Origin: Streptomyces hyderabadensis
GTDB lineage: Bacteria; Actinomycetota; Actinomycetes; Streptomycetales; Streptomycetaceae
Assembly (NCBI RefSeq): GCF_020404845.1
Contig: NZ_JAIOJZ010000029.1
Location: forward strand, 30,672 to 94,671
Length of the DNA: 64,000 bases
Direction of reading: 5' to 3'
This document shows, in pieces, positions 44,160 to 53,718 of the stretch. The notes under the pieces were generated by a model. That model was not told the origin of the DNA and did no database searches. It was given only the letters and a program-made list of their open reading frames with translations. A program made the translations under genes and the position numbers. Every line of letters starts with the position of its first letter. Position 1 is the first letter of the stretch.

Positions 44160-46457
44160 GTGTCCAGCGCAGCCGAGCAGGAGGCGGTGCCCGGGGAGCG
44201 GCCCGCCGCGGACGGACGGGGCCTCGCGGACGGGCGGACCGTCGCGGACGGGCGCCCCGCCGTCGTGGTCAACGGCGCGCGGCACACCGAGCCGCCGCCC
44301 CCCGTTGCGGCCCGGCCGGGCACCCCGGTGCCGCTGGGCGCCCGGTTCCGGACCGGCCCCGGCCAGGTGGCCGGCACCAACTTCGCGCTGTGGGCGGGCG
44401 GGGCGGAGGCGGTGGACCTGTGCCTGTTCGACGGTGCGGGCCCCGGTGCCCGGGAGAGCCGGGTGCGGCTGACCGAGCTGACCCACGAGATCTGGCACGG
44501 CTTCGTGCCGGGCGTCCGGCCGGGCCAGCGCTACGGCTACCGGGTGCACGGCCGCTGGGACCCGTGGACCGGCGCCCGCTGGAACCCGGCGAAGCTGCTC
44601 CTGGACCCGTACGCCCGCGCGGTGGACGGCGACTTCGGCCTGCCGCCCGAGGTCTACGGCCATGTGCGGGACTGGCCGGAGCAGCGGGTGGCGGACACCG
44701 TGCGCGACGACCGGGACTCGGCTCCGTACGTCCCCAAGGGTGTCGTGGTCCATGACGACGACGACTGGTCGGACGACCACCGGCCCAAGACGCCGTGGGC
44801 GGACTCGGTCATCTACGAGCTGCACGTGCGCGGCTTCACCAAGCTGCACCCGGACATCCCGCCCGAGCTGCGCGGCACCTACGCGGGCCTGGCGCACCCG
44901 GCGGCGATCGAGCACCTGACCCGGCTGGGCGTGACGGCGGTGGAGCTGCTGCCGGTGCACCAGTTCGCGCACGAGAGCCATCTGCTGGAGCGCGGCCTGA
45001 GGAACTACTGGGGCTACAACTCGGTCGGCTACTTCGCCCCGCACGCCGCCTACGCCGCCTCCGGCACCACCGGCGAGCAGGTCGGCGAGTTCAAGCGGAT
45101 GGTGCGCGCGCTGCACGCGGCCGGCATCGAGGTGATCCTCGACGTGGTCTACAACCACACGGCGGAGGCGGGCGAGCTGGGCCCGACGCTCTCCCTCAAG
45201 GGCATCGACAACCGCGGCTACTACCGCCTCCAGCCCGACGCCCGCCGCTACGCCGACTACACCGGCTGCGGCAACACGCTCCACGTCGTGCAGCCGCACG
45301 TGCTGCGCCTGATCACCGACTCGCTGCGCTACTGGGTCACCGAGATGGGCGTGGACGGCTTCCGCTTCGACCTCGCGGCGGCGCTGGCCCGCTCGATGCA
45401 CGACGTCGACATGCTCTCCCCATTCCTCGCGGTGATCGGGCAGGACCCGGTGCTGCGCCGGGTGAAGCTGATCGCCGAGCCGTGGGACGTCGGCTCGGGC
45501 GGCTACCAGGTGGGTGCCTTCCCGCCGCTGTGGACGGAGTGGAACGACCGCTACCGGGGCGCGGTGCGGGACTTCTGGCGGCACGCGCTGCCGGACGTCA
45601 GGGAGATGGGCTACCGCCTGTCGGGCTCCAGCGACCTGTACGCGTGGGGCGGACGGCGCCCGTACGCCTCGGTCAACTTCGTCACCGCGCACGACGGCTT
45701 CACCCTGCGCGACCTGGTGTCGTACGAGCGCAAGCACAACGAGGCCAACGGCGAGGGCAACCGGGACGGCACGGACGACAACCGGTCCTGGAACTGCGGC
45801 GCGGAGGGCGAGACGGACGACCCGGCCGTGCGGGCGCTGCGCCGCCGCCAGCTGCGCAACCTGCTGACCACGCTGCTGCTGTCGACCGGGGTGCCGATGC
45901 TGGTCGCGGGCGACGAGATGGGCCGCACCCAGCGCGGCAGCAACAACGCCTACTGCCAGGACAACGAGACGAGCTGGGTGGACTGGAGCCTACGGGACGA
46001 TCCGGAGTGGGCCCCCCTGCTCGCGCTGGCCTCCCGGCTCCTCGCCCTGCGCCACCACCACCCGGTGCTGCGCCGCCGCGCCTTCTTCTCCGGCCGCGCG
46101 CACTCCGCGGACGGCCTGCGCGACCTGGCCTGGTTCACCGCGGGCGGCACGGAGATGACGGAGCGGGACTGGTACGCCCCCGCCGCCACCCTCGGCATGT
46201 TCCTGTCCGGGCGGGACATCCCGGGCCGCGACGAGCACGGCGACCCGATCACCGACGACAGCTTCCTGGCCGTCCTGCACGCGGGCGGGGAACCGGCCGG
46301 CTTCGTCCTGCCGGGCGCCCCGTGGGCGCAGCGGTACGAGGTCGTCGTCGACACCGGCCGGGAGGAGCAGGACGAGGCACCGGGCACCGGGTATCCGGCG
46401 GGGACGCCGATCACGGTCGAGGCCCGGACGGTGCTGTTGCTGCGGGTGGCCGGCTGA
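44160..46457 (+). CDS. glgX: glycogen debranching enzyme GlgX
   Basis: GlgX hydrolyses alpha-1,6 branches of phosphorylase-limit glycogen. The 765-residue GH13 protein has an N-terminal CBM48-like domain (GTNFALWAGGAEAVDLCLFD), then the catalytic barrel with DVVYNHTAE, nucleophile in GVDGFRFDLA, acid/base in KLIAEPWD and the third acid in FVTAHDGFTL. The first 50 residues are an extra tail containing a small repeat (LADGRTVADGR). GTG at 44160 follows GGGAGG by seven bases. glgP and glgE of the same pathway lie at the right end of the window. Confidence 0.95.
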   Translation: MSSAAEQEAVPGERPAADGRGLADGRTVADGRPAVVVNGARHTEPPPPVAARPGTPVPLGARFRTGPGQVAGTNFALWAGGAEAVDLCLFDGAGPGARESRVRLTELTHEIWHGFVPGVRPGQRYGYRVHGRWDPWTGARWNPAKLLLDPYARAVDGDFGLPPEVYGHVRDWPEQRVADTVRDDRDSAPYVPKGVVVHDDDDWSDDHRPKTPWADSVIYELHVRGFTKLHPDIPPELRGTYAGLAHPAAIEHLTRLGVTAVELLPVHQFAHESHLLERGLRNYWGYNSVGYFAPHAAYAASGTTGEQVGEFKRMVRALHAAGIEVILDVVYNHTAEAGELGPTLSLKGIDNRGYYRLQPDARRYADYTGCGNTLHVVQPHVLRLITDSLRYWVTEMGVDGFRFDLAAALARSMHDVDMLSPFLAVIGQDPVLRRVKLIAEPWDVGSGGYQVGAFPPLWTEWNDRYRGAVRDFWRHALPDVREMGYRLSGSSDLYAWGGRRPYASVNFVTAHDGFTLRDLVSYERKHNEANGEGNRDGTDDNRSWNCGAEGETDDPAVRALRRRQLRNLLTTLLLSTGVPMLVAGDEMGRTQRGSNNAYCQDNETSWVDWSLRDDPEWAPLLALASRLLALRHHHPVLRRRAFFSGRAHSADGLRDLAWFTAGGTEMTERDWYAPAATLGMFLSGRDIPGRDEHGDPITDDSFLAVLHAGGEPAGFVLPGAPWAQRYEVVVDTGREEQDEAPGTGYPAGTPITVEARTVLLLRVAG

Positions 46458-46605
46458 CCCCGTCCGGGCGGTTTCTCAAGGCGGCGTTTCGGCTCCGTGA
46501 ACTCGTCGGCGATCTTCTTGACCGTGCCTCGGCGGGCCTGGAAACGTCCCTGGTCGGCGCCCCTTCGGGCGCGCACTCCCACCCTCGTCCTCCAGGGGAT
46601 CACGC

Positions 46606-48024
46606 ATGCCCGAGATATCCCGTCGCCTCTTCGGCGGCCTGGTCGGCGGCAGTGCGCTGAGCGCCGTCGCCGGTACGTCCGCGGCCGAGGCCGCCACGCC
46701 CGCCGCCCCCGCCCCCGCCTCCGACGAACGCCCGTTCGCGGCGCGCACCGGGTCCCGGCCGGGCAAGCGCCCCAACTTCCTGTTCATCCTCGGCGACGAC
46801 CTCGGCTGGGCCGACCTGTCCTGCTACGGCGCCCCGCACATCAAGACCCCGCACCTCGACCGGCTCGCCGCGCAGGGGGTGCGGTTCACCCAGGCCTACT
46901 CGGGATCGGCGACCTGCTCCCCCACCCGGTTCAGCCTCTACACCGGGCGCTACCCGGGCCGTACGGAGGGCGGGCTGGCGGAGCCGATCGGCAACCGCGC
47001 CCAGGGGCTGGACCCCGGCCACCCGACCCTCGCGTCCCTGCTGAAGCGGGCCGGATACGCCACGGCGCTGATCGGCAAGTGGCACTGCGGCTGGCTCCCC
47101 GACCACAGCCCGACCAAGTCCGGCTGGGACGAGTTCTTCGGCAACTTCGGCGGCGCACTGGAGTACTTCTCCAAGCTGGGCCAGCTCGGCGAATACGACC
47201 TGTACGAGGGCGACGCCACCTACAAGGACCTGCGCTACTACACCACCGTCCTCACCGAGCGGGCCGTCGAGTACGTCGGCCGCGACCACGACCGGCCCTG
47301 GCTGCTGAACCTCAACTTCACCACTCCGCACTGGCCCTGGCTGACCGAGAACGACGAGGACACCGGCGCCGCGATCGCCGACGAGGTGCGGTCCGGGAAC
47401 GTGCTGGGCGCGCTGCTGCACAACGACGGCGGCTCGGTGGAGAAGTACCGGGAGATGGTGGAGAACCTGGACGCCTCGGTGGGCAAGGTGCTCGCCGCGC
47501 TGCGCCGGTCCGGTCAGGAGGAGAACACCGTCGTCGTCTTCGCCAGCGACAACGGCGGTGAGCGCTTCTCGTACCAGTGGCCGCTCAGCGGGGGCAAGTC
47601 GGAACTGCTGGAGGGCGGCATCCGGGTGCCGACCGTGCTGCGCTGGCCGGCCCGCGTCGACGGACGGCAGGTCAGCCACGAGCCGGTGTACTCCCCGGAC
47701 TGGACGGCCACCCTGCTGGAGCTGGGCGGCGCCCGCCCCGACCCGGCGTACCCCCTCGACGGGCACAGCCTCGCCGGCTACCTGCTGCGCGGCCGGGAGC
47801 TGCCGGAACGCGACCTGTTCTGGCGGGTGCGCGGCAACCGGGCGCTGCGGCGCGGCGACTGGAAGTACTACCAGGACGCACAGGGCCGCGACCATCTGTA
47901 CGACCTCTCCGCCGACGCCCGTGAACAGGCGGACCTGGCGGCCGACCGGCCGGAGCTGCTGGCCGAGCTGAAGGCGGCCTGGGAGCGCACCGACCGCGAG
48001 CTGCTGCCCTACCCGGCCACCTGA
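46606..48024 (+). CDS. Tat-exported sulfatase
   Basis: A 472-residue sulfatase with a twin-arginine signal (ISRRLFGGLVGGSALS). The metal site starts at FILGDDLGWADLSCYG. The formylglycine site is Cys104 in CSPTRFSLYTGR, a full C-x-P-x-R sulfatase signature, and LIGKWHCG follows. Maturation needs a formylglycine-generating enzyme, not in the window. The acidic KYYQDAQGRDHLYDL tail is typical of arylsulfatases; substrate unknown. It lies 148 bases after glgX on the same strand. Confidence 0.92.
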   Translation: MPEISRRLFGGLVGGSALSAVAGTSAAEAATPAAPAPASDERPFAARTGSRPGKRPNFLFILGDDLGWADLSCYGAPHIKTPHLDRLAAQGVRFTQAYSGSATCSPTRFSLYTGRYPGRTEGGLAEPIGNRAQGLDPGHPTLASLLKRAGYATALIGKWHCGWLPDHSPTKSGWDEFFGNFGGALEYFSKLGQLGEYDLYEGDATYKDLRYYTTVLTERAVEYVGRDHDRPWLLNLNFTTPHWPWLTENDEDTGAAIADEVRSGNVLGALLHNDGGSVEKYREMVENLDASVGKVLAALRRSGQEENTVVVFASDNGGERFSYQWPLSGGKSELLEGGIRVPTVLRWPARVDGRQVSHEPVYSPDWTATLLELGGARPDPAYPLDGHSLAGYLLRGRELPERDLFWRVRGNRALRRGDWKYYQDAQGRDHLYDLSADAREQADLAADRPELLAELKAAWERTDRELLPYPAT

Positions 48025-48113
48025 GCCCCGGGCCGGGGATCGGCTCAGGTGCCCCGGGCGAGGCCCGAAAACTCGGTGGGCAGTGTCAGTGGTGAACCGT
48101 AGGCTCGCTGCTG

Positions 48114-50033
48114 ATGCCCAAGAAACCTGCCCCCGCCACGGATCTCGCCCCGGACGCCGCCCCGGACACCACCGGGACGCGTTCCACCGTACGTGCCCTG
48201 CTGCGGCTGTGGCCCTATGTGCGGCCGGTGCGCGCGCGGTTGGGTACGGCCGCGGTGATAGCGATCCTCGCCTCCTGCGTGGGGCTGGTGATCCCGCTCG
48301 TCCTGAAGTGGATGGTGGACGGGCCGGTCGCCGACCGCGATCCGGCGGGCGTGTGGCTCGGGGCGCTGTACCTGCTGCTCCTCGGGCTGGCGGAGGCGCT
48401 GCTGTTCGGGTTCCGGCGGTGGCTGGTGGCCCGGCCGCTGGCGGGGGTCGAGGCGGGGATGCGCGCGGACCTGTACCGGCACCTGCAGCGCCTGCCGGTG
48501 GCCTTCCACGATCGCTGGGCCTCGGGGCAGCTGCTCTCGCGCGGGACGACCGATCTGATGCTGCTCCGCATGTTCCTCGCCTTCCCGCTGACGTTCCTGC
48601 TGGTCAACGGCGTCACGATCCTGGTCGGCGTGGGCATCATGCTGGTCCAGGACTGGACGCTCGGGCTGGTCATCCTGGGGCCCGCCATCCCGGTGATGAT
48701 CACTTGCGGGATCTTCGAGAAGAAGTACTCGGCGGTGGCGCGGCGCGCGCAGGACCAGGTCGGGGACCTGACGACCGTGGTCGAGGAGAGCGTGCTCGGC
48801 ATCCGGATCATCAAGGGCTTCGGGCGGCACCGCAGCCAGGCCCGCGCCTTCCACGAGCTGTCGCACACGCTGCGCGGCACGGAGCTGCGCAAGGCGCGGC
48901 TGCTTGCGGCCATCTGGGCGGTCATCGTGACGCTGCCGGAGGTGGCGATCGGGGCGGCGCTGGTGGTCGGGGCGGTGCAGGTGGCGGACGGGGCACTGTC
49001 GGCGGGGACGCTGGTGGCGTTCCTGTCCACGGCGCTGGCGCTGCGGTGGCCGGTGGAGTCCATCGGCTTCCTGCTGGCGATGAGCCAGGAGGCGGCGACG
49101 GCCACGGACCGGTACTTCGAGGTGATGGACGCGGAGGTTGAGTCTCCGGGGGGTGCTGGTGGCCCTGCGTCGGTGCCGGGGGGTGGGGAGCGCGGCCCGG
49201 CGTTGCGGGGTGCCTCCCAGGCCGTTCAGGCACTGGGCGAGGCACGACTGCCCGCGGCTGGGGGGCTCAGGTTCGAGCACGTGCGGTTCCGGTATCCCGA
49301 CGCCGCCCCCGACTCCCCGCCCCTGCTGACGGACGTCGACCTGCACATCCGTCCCGGCGAGTCGATGGCCCTGGTCGGTGCGACCGGCAGCGGCAAGACG
49401 ACGCTGACCACGCTGGTCCCCCGGCTGCACGAGGTGACCGCGGGGCGGATCACGCTGGACGGCGAGGACATCACCGCCCTGTCCCGCGAGGAGCTGCGCT
49501 CGAAGGTCGCCGTGGCCTTCGAGGAGCCGACCCTCTTCTCGGCCACCGTCGGCGAGAACGTGCTGATGGGCGCCGGTGCGGGCGCCGGCGACGAGGAGCT
49601 GGACCGGGCCCTCGCCGTCGCCCAGGCCGACTTCGCGCACGCGCTTCCCGAGGGCACCGGCACCCAGGTCGGCGAGCAGGGCCTGAGCCTGTCCGGCGGC
49701 CAGCGTCAGCGCCTGGCGCTCGCGCGGGCGGTGGTCGGCAGGCCGAGGTTCCTGGTCCTGGACGACCCGCTGTCCGCGCTGGACGTGCACACGGAGGCCG
49801 CCGTGGAGGCCGCCCTGCGCCAGGTCCTCGCGGACACCACCGCGCTGATCGTGGCCCACCGCCCCTCCACCGTCCTGCTCGCCGACCGCGTCGCCCTGCT
49901 CTCCGGGGGCCGTATCGCCGCCGTCGGCACCCATCACGAACTGCTGCGCACCAGCGCCGAGTACGCCCATCTGATGTCCGGGCTCGACGGGCCCGGGAAG
50001 CCCGGGGGATCCCAGGAAGGGGACGGCCGATGA
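48114..50033 (+). CDS. ABC exporter half-transporter, degenerate-site partner of pair 1
   Basis: A 639-residue fused membrane-ATPase protein with six helices (about 30-320) and a C-terminal ATPase. Walker A is GATGSGKTT (about 422-430) and signature LSGGQRQR (about 525), but the Q-loop glutamine is Glu (AFEEPTLF) and the catalytic Glu after Walker B is Asp (FLVLDDPLSALD). Such changes mark the degenerate-site subunit of heterodimeric exporters such as BmrC/BmrD. A Gly/Pro-rich linker of about 40 residues joins the two halves. It overlaps the next gene by ATGA. Substrate unknown. Confidence 0.92.
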   Translation: MPKKPAPATDLAPDAAPDTTGTRSTVRALLRLWPYVRPVRARLGTAAVIAILASCVGLVIPLVLKWMVDGPVADRDPAGVWLGALYLLLLGLAEALLFGFRRWLVARPLAGVEAGMRADLYRHLQRLPVAFHDRWASGQLLSRGTTDLMLLRMFLAFPLTFLLVNGVTILVGVGIMLVQDWTLGLVILGPAIPVMITCGIFEKKYSAVARRAQDQVGDLTTVVEESVLGIRIIKGFGRHRSQARAFHELSHTLRGTELRKARLLAAIWAVIVTLPEVAIGAALVVGAVQVADGALSAGTLVAFLSTALALRWPVESIGFLLAMSQEAATATDRYFEVMDAEVESPGGAGGPASVPGGGERGPALRGASQAVQALGEARLPAAGGLRFEHVRFRYPDAAPDSPPLLTDVDLHIRPGESMALVGATGSGKTTLTTLVPRLHEVTAGRITLDGEDITALSREELRSKVAVAFEEPTLFSATVGENVLMGAGAGAGDEELDRALAVAQADFAHALPEGTGTQVGEQGLSLSGGQRQRLALARAVVGRPRFLVLDDPLSALDVHTEAAVEAALRQVLADTTALIVAHRPSTVLLADRVALLSGGRIAAVGTHHELLRTSAEYAHLMSGLDGPGKPGGSQEGDGR

Positions 50034-51913
50034 CCGCGCCCACGGCCACCGCGCCGGAACGGGACCAGCCGGAGGAGCCCGGGCCCGACGACGCGGCCGA
50101 GACGGCCGCCCGCACCGCCGCCGACGACTCCTTCGACCAGGACGTGCTGCCCAGCCCCCCGGGCGCGACCGGCGCCCTGCTGCGCTCCCTGCTGGCGCCC
50201 ATGAAGGCCCGCGTCACCCTGACCGTCCTCCTCCTGCTGCTCCAGCAGGCGGCTGTGCAGGCGGGCCCGCTGCTGGTGGCGTACGCCATCGACCACGCCG
50301 TGCCGGCCCTGCGGGACGACGACCACGGCCCGCTGATCGCGGTGGGCGCCGGCTACCTGCTGTGCTCGCTGGCGGCGGGCGGACTCCAGTACGCCTTCAT
50401 CGCCGCCGCGGCCCGGGTCAGCCAGGACGTGCTGCTCGACCTGCGCGGCCGCATCTTCCGGCACGCGCAGGCGCTGAGCGTCGACTTCCACGAGCGCTAC
50501 ACCTCGGGCCGCCTCATCTCCCGCTCCACCACCGACGTCGAGTCGCTGCGCGAACTGCTCGACGAGGGGCTTCAGGAGCTGGTGACGGTCATCCTCTCCT
50601 TCGTCTACATCGCCGCGCTGCTGCTCTGGCTGGACTGGGGCCTCGGCGCCGTGGCGGTGGCGTCGTTCGTGCCGCTGTACGCGCTGGTGCGGCTCTACCA
50701 GCGGCGCGCGGGGCGGGTGTACCGCAAACGGTCCACGGCGATCGCCGCGGTGATCGTGAAGTTCGTGGAGACGATGAACGGCATCCGGCCGGTGCGCGCC
50801 TTCCGCCGGGAGGCCGCCAACGACGCCGACTTCGCGGTGCTGAACGAGCGGCACGAGCGGACCAACGGCGACGCGCTGCTGGAGATGGCCCGATACGTGG
50901 TCGGTTCCCGGCTGGTCGCCAACACGGCCGTCGCGGGCATCGTGCTGTGGGGCGCCTACCGGGTCGCCGACGGCACGCTGGCGCTCGGGGTGCTGGCGGC
51001 GGCGGTGCTGTACCTGCGCCGGCTGTACGACCCGATCGACCGGCTGGGCATGTTCCTCAACTCGTACCAGTCGGCGGCCGCCTCGCTGGAGAAGATCGCC
51101 GGGCTGCTGGCCCAGACGCCGTCGGTGCCGGAGCCGACCGCGCCGAAGGAGCTGCCGCCGCTGGAGTCCGAGCACCCCGGCCGCGAGGTCGTCTTCGACT
51201 CGGTGAGCTTCGGCTACCGCACCGGCGGCGAGGTGCTGCCGCGCTTCGAACTGACGCTCCCGGCCGGGCAGACGGTCGCCGTGGTGGGCTCGACCGGCGC
51301 GGGCAAGTCGACGCTGGCCAAGCTGCTCGCCCGGTTCTACGACCCCTCCGCCGGGCGGGTCCTGCTGGACGGCACCGACCTGCGCGACCTGGCCGTGCCC
51401 GAACTGCGGCGCGGGGTGGTGATGGTGACCCAGGAGGCGTTCCTGTTCTCCGGCACGGTCGCCGACAACATCGCCATCGGCCGCCCGGAGGCGACGCGGG
51501 AGGAGATCGAGCGGGCCGCGAAGGCGATCGGCGCCCACGACTTCATCGCCGCGCTGCCGGACGGCTACGACACCGACGTCCGCAAGCGGGGCGGCCGTAT
51601 CTCCGCCGGTCAGCGCCAGCTGGTGGCGTTCGCGCGGGCGCTGCTCGCGGACCCGGCGGTGCTGATCCTGGACGAGGCGACCAGTTCGCTGGACATCCCC
51701 GGTGAGCGGGCGGTGCAGCGGGCGATGGCGACGGTGCTGAAGGGCCGTACGGCGGTGGTCATCGCGCACCGGCTGTCCACCGTGGAGATCGCCGACCGGG
51801 TGCTGGTGATGGAGCACGGCCGGATCGTCGAGGACGGCGCCCCGGACGAACTGATCGCCGGTACCGGCCGGTTCGCGGATCTGCACCGGGCGTGGCGGGA
51901 CAGCCTGGCATGA
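50030..51913 (+). CDS. ABC exporter half-transporter, catalytic partner of pair 1
   Basis: A 627-residue exporter half with an Asp/Glu-rich start, six helices and an ATPase. Walker A is GSTGAGKST, Q-loop VTQEAFLF, Walker B LILDEATSSLD with intact Glu and H-loop IAHRLST, but the signature is ISAGQ rather than LSGGQ. It pairs with the previous subunit so that its Walker motifs and the partner's LSGGQ make the active site. Coupled at both ends by ATGA overlaps in a four-gene operon. Confidence 0.92.
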   Translation: MTAPTATAPERDQPEEPGPDDAAETAARTAADDSFDQDVLPSPPGATGALLRSLLAPMKARVTLTVLLLLLQQAAVQAGPLLVAYAIDHAVPALRDDDHGPLIAVGAGYLLCSLAAGGLQYAFIAAAARVSQDVLLDLRGRIFRHAQALSVDFHERYTSGRLISRSTTDVESLRELLDEGLQELVTVILSFVYIAALLLWLDWGLGAVAVASFVPLYALVRLYQRRAGRVYRKRSTAIAAVIVKFVETMNGIRPVRAFRREAANDADFAVLNERHERTNGDALLEMARYVVGSRLVANTAVAGIVLWGAYRVADGTLALGVLAAAVLYLRRLYDPIDRLGMFLNSYQSAAASLEKIAGLLAQTPSVPEPTAPKELPPLESEHPGREVVFDSVSFGYRTGGEVLPRFELTLPAGQTVAVVGSTGAGKSTLAKLLARFYDPSAGRVLLDGTDLRDLAVPELRRGVVMVTQEAFLFSGTVADNIAIGRPEATREEIERAAKAIGAHDFIAALPDGYDTDVRKRGGRISAGQRQLVAFARALLADPAVLILDEATSSLDIPGERAVQRAMATVLKGRTAVVIAHRLSTVEIADRVLVMEHGRIVEDGAPDELIAGTGRFADLHRAWRDSLA

Positions 51914-53718
51914 GGATCGACGCGTACGCGGACCCGGGTACTCCGGACCGCCGGGGCGGCTGGCGGTACCTGGCGTGGCTGGTCCGTCGGCAGTGGCCGC
52001 GGTGCCTGGCGGGGGCGGTGCTGGCCAGTGTCTGGATGGTGCTGCTGGCGGCGACGCCGTACCTGATGGCCCGGGCCGTCGACCACGGCCTGGAGCCCGG
52101 TGACATGGGCGCGCTGGCGGGCTGGACGGGCGCCATGGTGGCCGTCGGCGGGGTCAACGCCTGGCTGGGCATGATGCGGCACCGCACCATGACGAAGGTG
52201 CGGTTGGACGCCAACTTCCGCACCGTCAAGGTGGTCGTCGGGCACGCGACCCGGCTCGGCGCGGCGCTGCGCGGGCAGGTCGGCACCGGCGAGGTCGTCA
52301 CCATCGGGGTGGGCGACGTACAGACCATCAGCACCTCCCTGACGGCCGTGGGGCCGGGCGTCGGCGCGATCGTCGCCTACGCGGCGGTGGGCGGGCTGAT
52401 GCTGTCGGTGTCGACCCGGCTCGCCCTGGTGGTGCTGCTCGGGGTGCCGGTGCTCGGGGTGCTCCTCGGGCCGCTCATGGGACGGCTGCAGGGCAGGGAG
52501 GCCGAGTACCGCGAACGGCAGTCCGTGCTGACCGCGCGGATCGGCGACCTGGCGGGCGGGCTGCGGGTGCTGAACGGGCTGGGCGGCAAGGGCCTGGTCG
52601 CGGACGCCTTCCGCCGGGACTCGGACCGGCTGCGCGCGCAGGGCTACCGGGTCGGCGCGGTGACCAGCTGGATCCAGGCCCTCGGGGTGGGCCTGCCGAT
52701 GCTGTTCCTGGCCCTGGTGACCTGGCTGGGCGCCCGGCTGGCGGCGCAGGGGCACATCAGCGTGGGCGAGCTGGTGTCGGTGTACGGCTATGTCGTCGCG
52801 CTGGGCTGGCCGGTGGCGTTCCTCATCGAGATGGGCCACCAGCTCAGCCGCGGCGTGGTGGCAGCCCGCCGCGTCGTCGCCTTCCTGCGCCTGGAACCGG
52901 CCCCGGACGAGGGCACCCGGGACGCCCCCGCGGAACCCTCGGTGCTCCACGACCCCGCCTCAGGCGTCCGCATCCTCCCCGGCCGCCTGACCGCCCTGGT
53001 CACGACCCGCCCGTCCGACGCCACCGACATCCTGGACCGCCTGGCCCGCTACACCCCGTCCGACGCGACCTGGGGAGACATCCCCCTGTCAGACATCCCC
53101 CTCCCCCAGATCCGCTCCCGCATCCTGATCGCGGACCCGGAGGCCGACCTCTTCGCAGGCACCCTGAGCGCTGTGATCGGCGACGAGGTAACGCCCCTCA
53201 GGGGCGCGGGGAACTGCGCGACAAGCCACAACGAATCCGCAGACGCGACACAACGGCCCGGGGCAGACGCGACAGCGAATCTCACCGCAGCCCTCCACGC
53301 GGCCGCAGCCGAAGACATCGTCCGCGCCCTCCCCGAGGGACTGAACACCCAGGTCGCGGCGCAAGCCCGCGACCTGTCCGGCGGCCAACGCCAACGCATC
53401 CGCCTGGCCCGCGCCCTGCTGACCGACCCCGAAGTCCTCCTCGCCGCGGAACCCACCTCCGCCCTGGACGCCCACACGGAGGCCACCGTGGCCGACCGCC
53501 TCAAGCACGCCCGCCTGGGCCGCACCACCGTGCTCGCCGCCACCTCACCGCTGCTCCTCGCCCGCGCGGACGTCGTGCACCACCTGGTCGACGGCAAGGT
53601 CGCGGCCACCGGCACGCACCGCGAACTCCTGGACACCGAACCGGGGTACCGCGCCCTGGTCGCGCGGGACGACGAGGGCGTCGAAGAACGGGAAGAGGAG
53701 GGGGAACCGGCCCGATGA
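51910..53718 (+). CDS. ABC exporter half-transporter with strongly degenerate ATPase (pair 2)
   Basis: A 602-residue exporter half. The membrane domain is normal, but the ATPase has lost Walker A (TTRPSDATD replaces the P-loop), the Walker B aspartate (VLLAAEPTSALD), a normal Q-loop (IADPEADLF) and the H-loop His (LAATSPLLL); signature LSGGQRQR and the D-loop remain. At about residues 427-458 an insert, with the interspersed repeat at 53199-53229, enlarges the domain in frame. The ATG at 51910 overlaps the previous stop. It probably works only as the passive partner of the next gene. Confidence 0.9.
   Translation: MRIDAYADPGTPDRRGGWRYLAWLVRRQWPRCLAGAVLASVWMVLLAATPYLMARAVDHGLEPGDMGALAGWTGAMVAVGGVNAWLGMMRHRTMTKVRLDANFRTVKVVVGHATRLGAALRGQVGTGEVVTIGVGDVQTISTSLTAVGPGVGAIVAYAAVGGLMLSVSTRLALVVLLGVPVLGVLLGPLMGRLQGREAEYRERQSVLTARIGDLAGGLRVLNGLGGKGLVADAFRRDSDRLRAQGYRVGAVTSWIQALGVGLPMLFLALVTWLGARLAAQGHISVGELVSVYGYVVALGWPVAFLIEMGHQLSRGVVAARRVVAFLRLEPAPDEGTRDAPAEPSVLHDPASGVRILPGRLTALVTTRPSDATDILDRLARYTPSDATWGDIPLSDIPLPQIRSRILIADPEADLFAGTLSAVIGDEVTPLRGAGNCATSHNESADATQRPGADATANLTAALHAAAAEDIVRALPEGLNTQVAAQARDLSGGQRQRIRLARALLTDPEVLLAAEPTSALDAHTEATVADRLKHARLGRTTVLAATSPLLLARADVVHHLVDGKVAATGTHRELLDTEPGYRALVARDDEGVEEREEEGEPAR
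53199..53229 (+). repeat. interspersed repeat copy inside an ABC transporter gene
   Basis: A 31-base stretch starting CAGGGGCGCGGGGAACTGCG is identical, in opposite orientation, to 26883-26913. Looser similarity covers about 53190-53245. It is read in frame as RGAGNCATSHNE within the ABC protein, with no stop created. Confidence 0.75.

Noticed and set aside
51910..53718. Frameshift or sequencing error as the cause of the odd ABC ATPase domain
   Set aside because: The frame is continuous with correct motifs (LSGGQRQR, SALD) after the altered P-loop and insert, and the partner gene shows the complementary loss, so real divergence is more likely.
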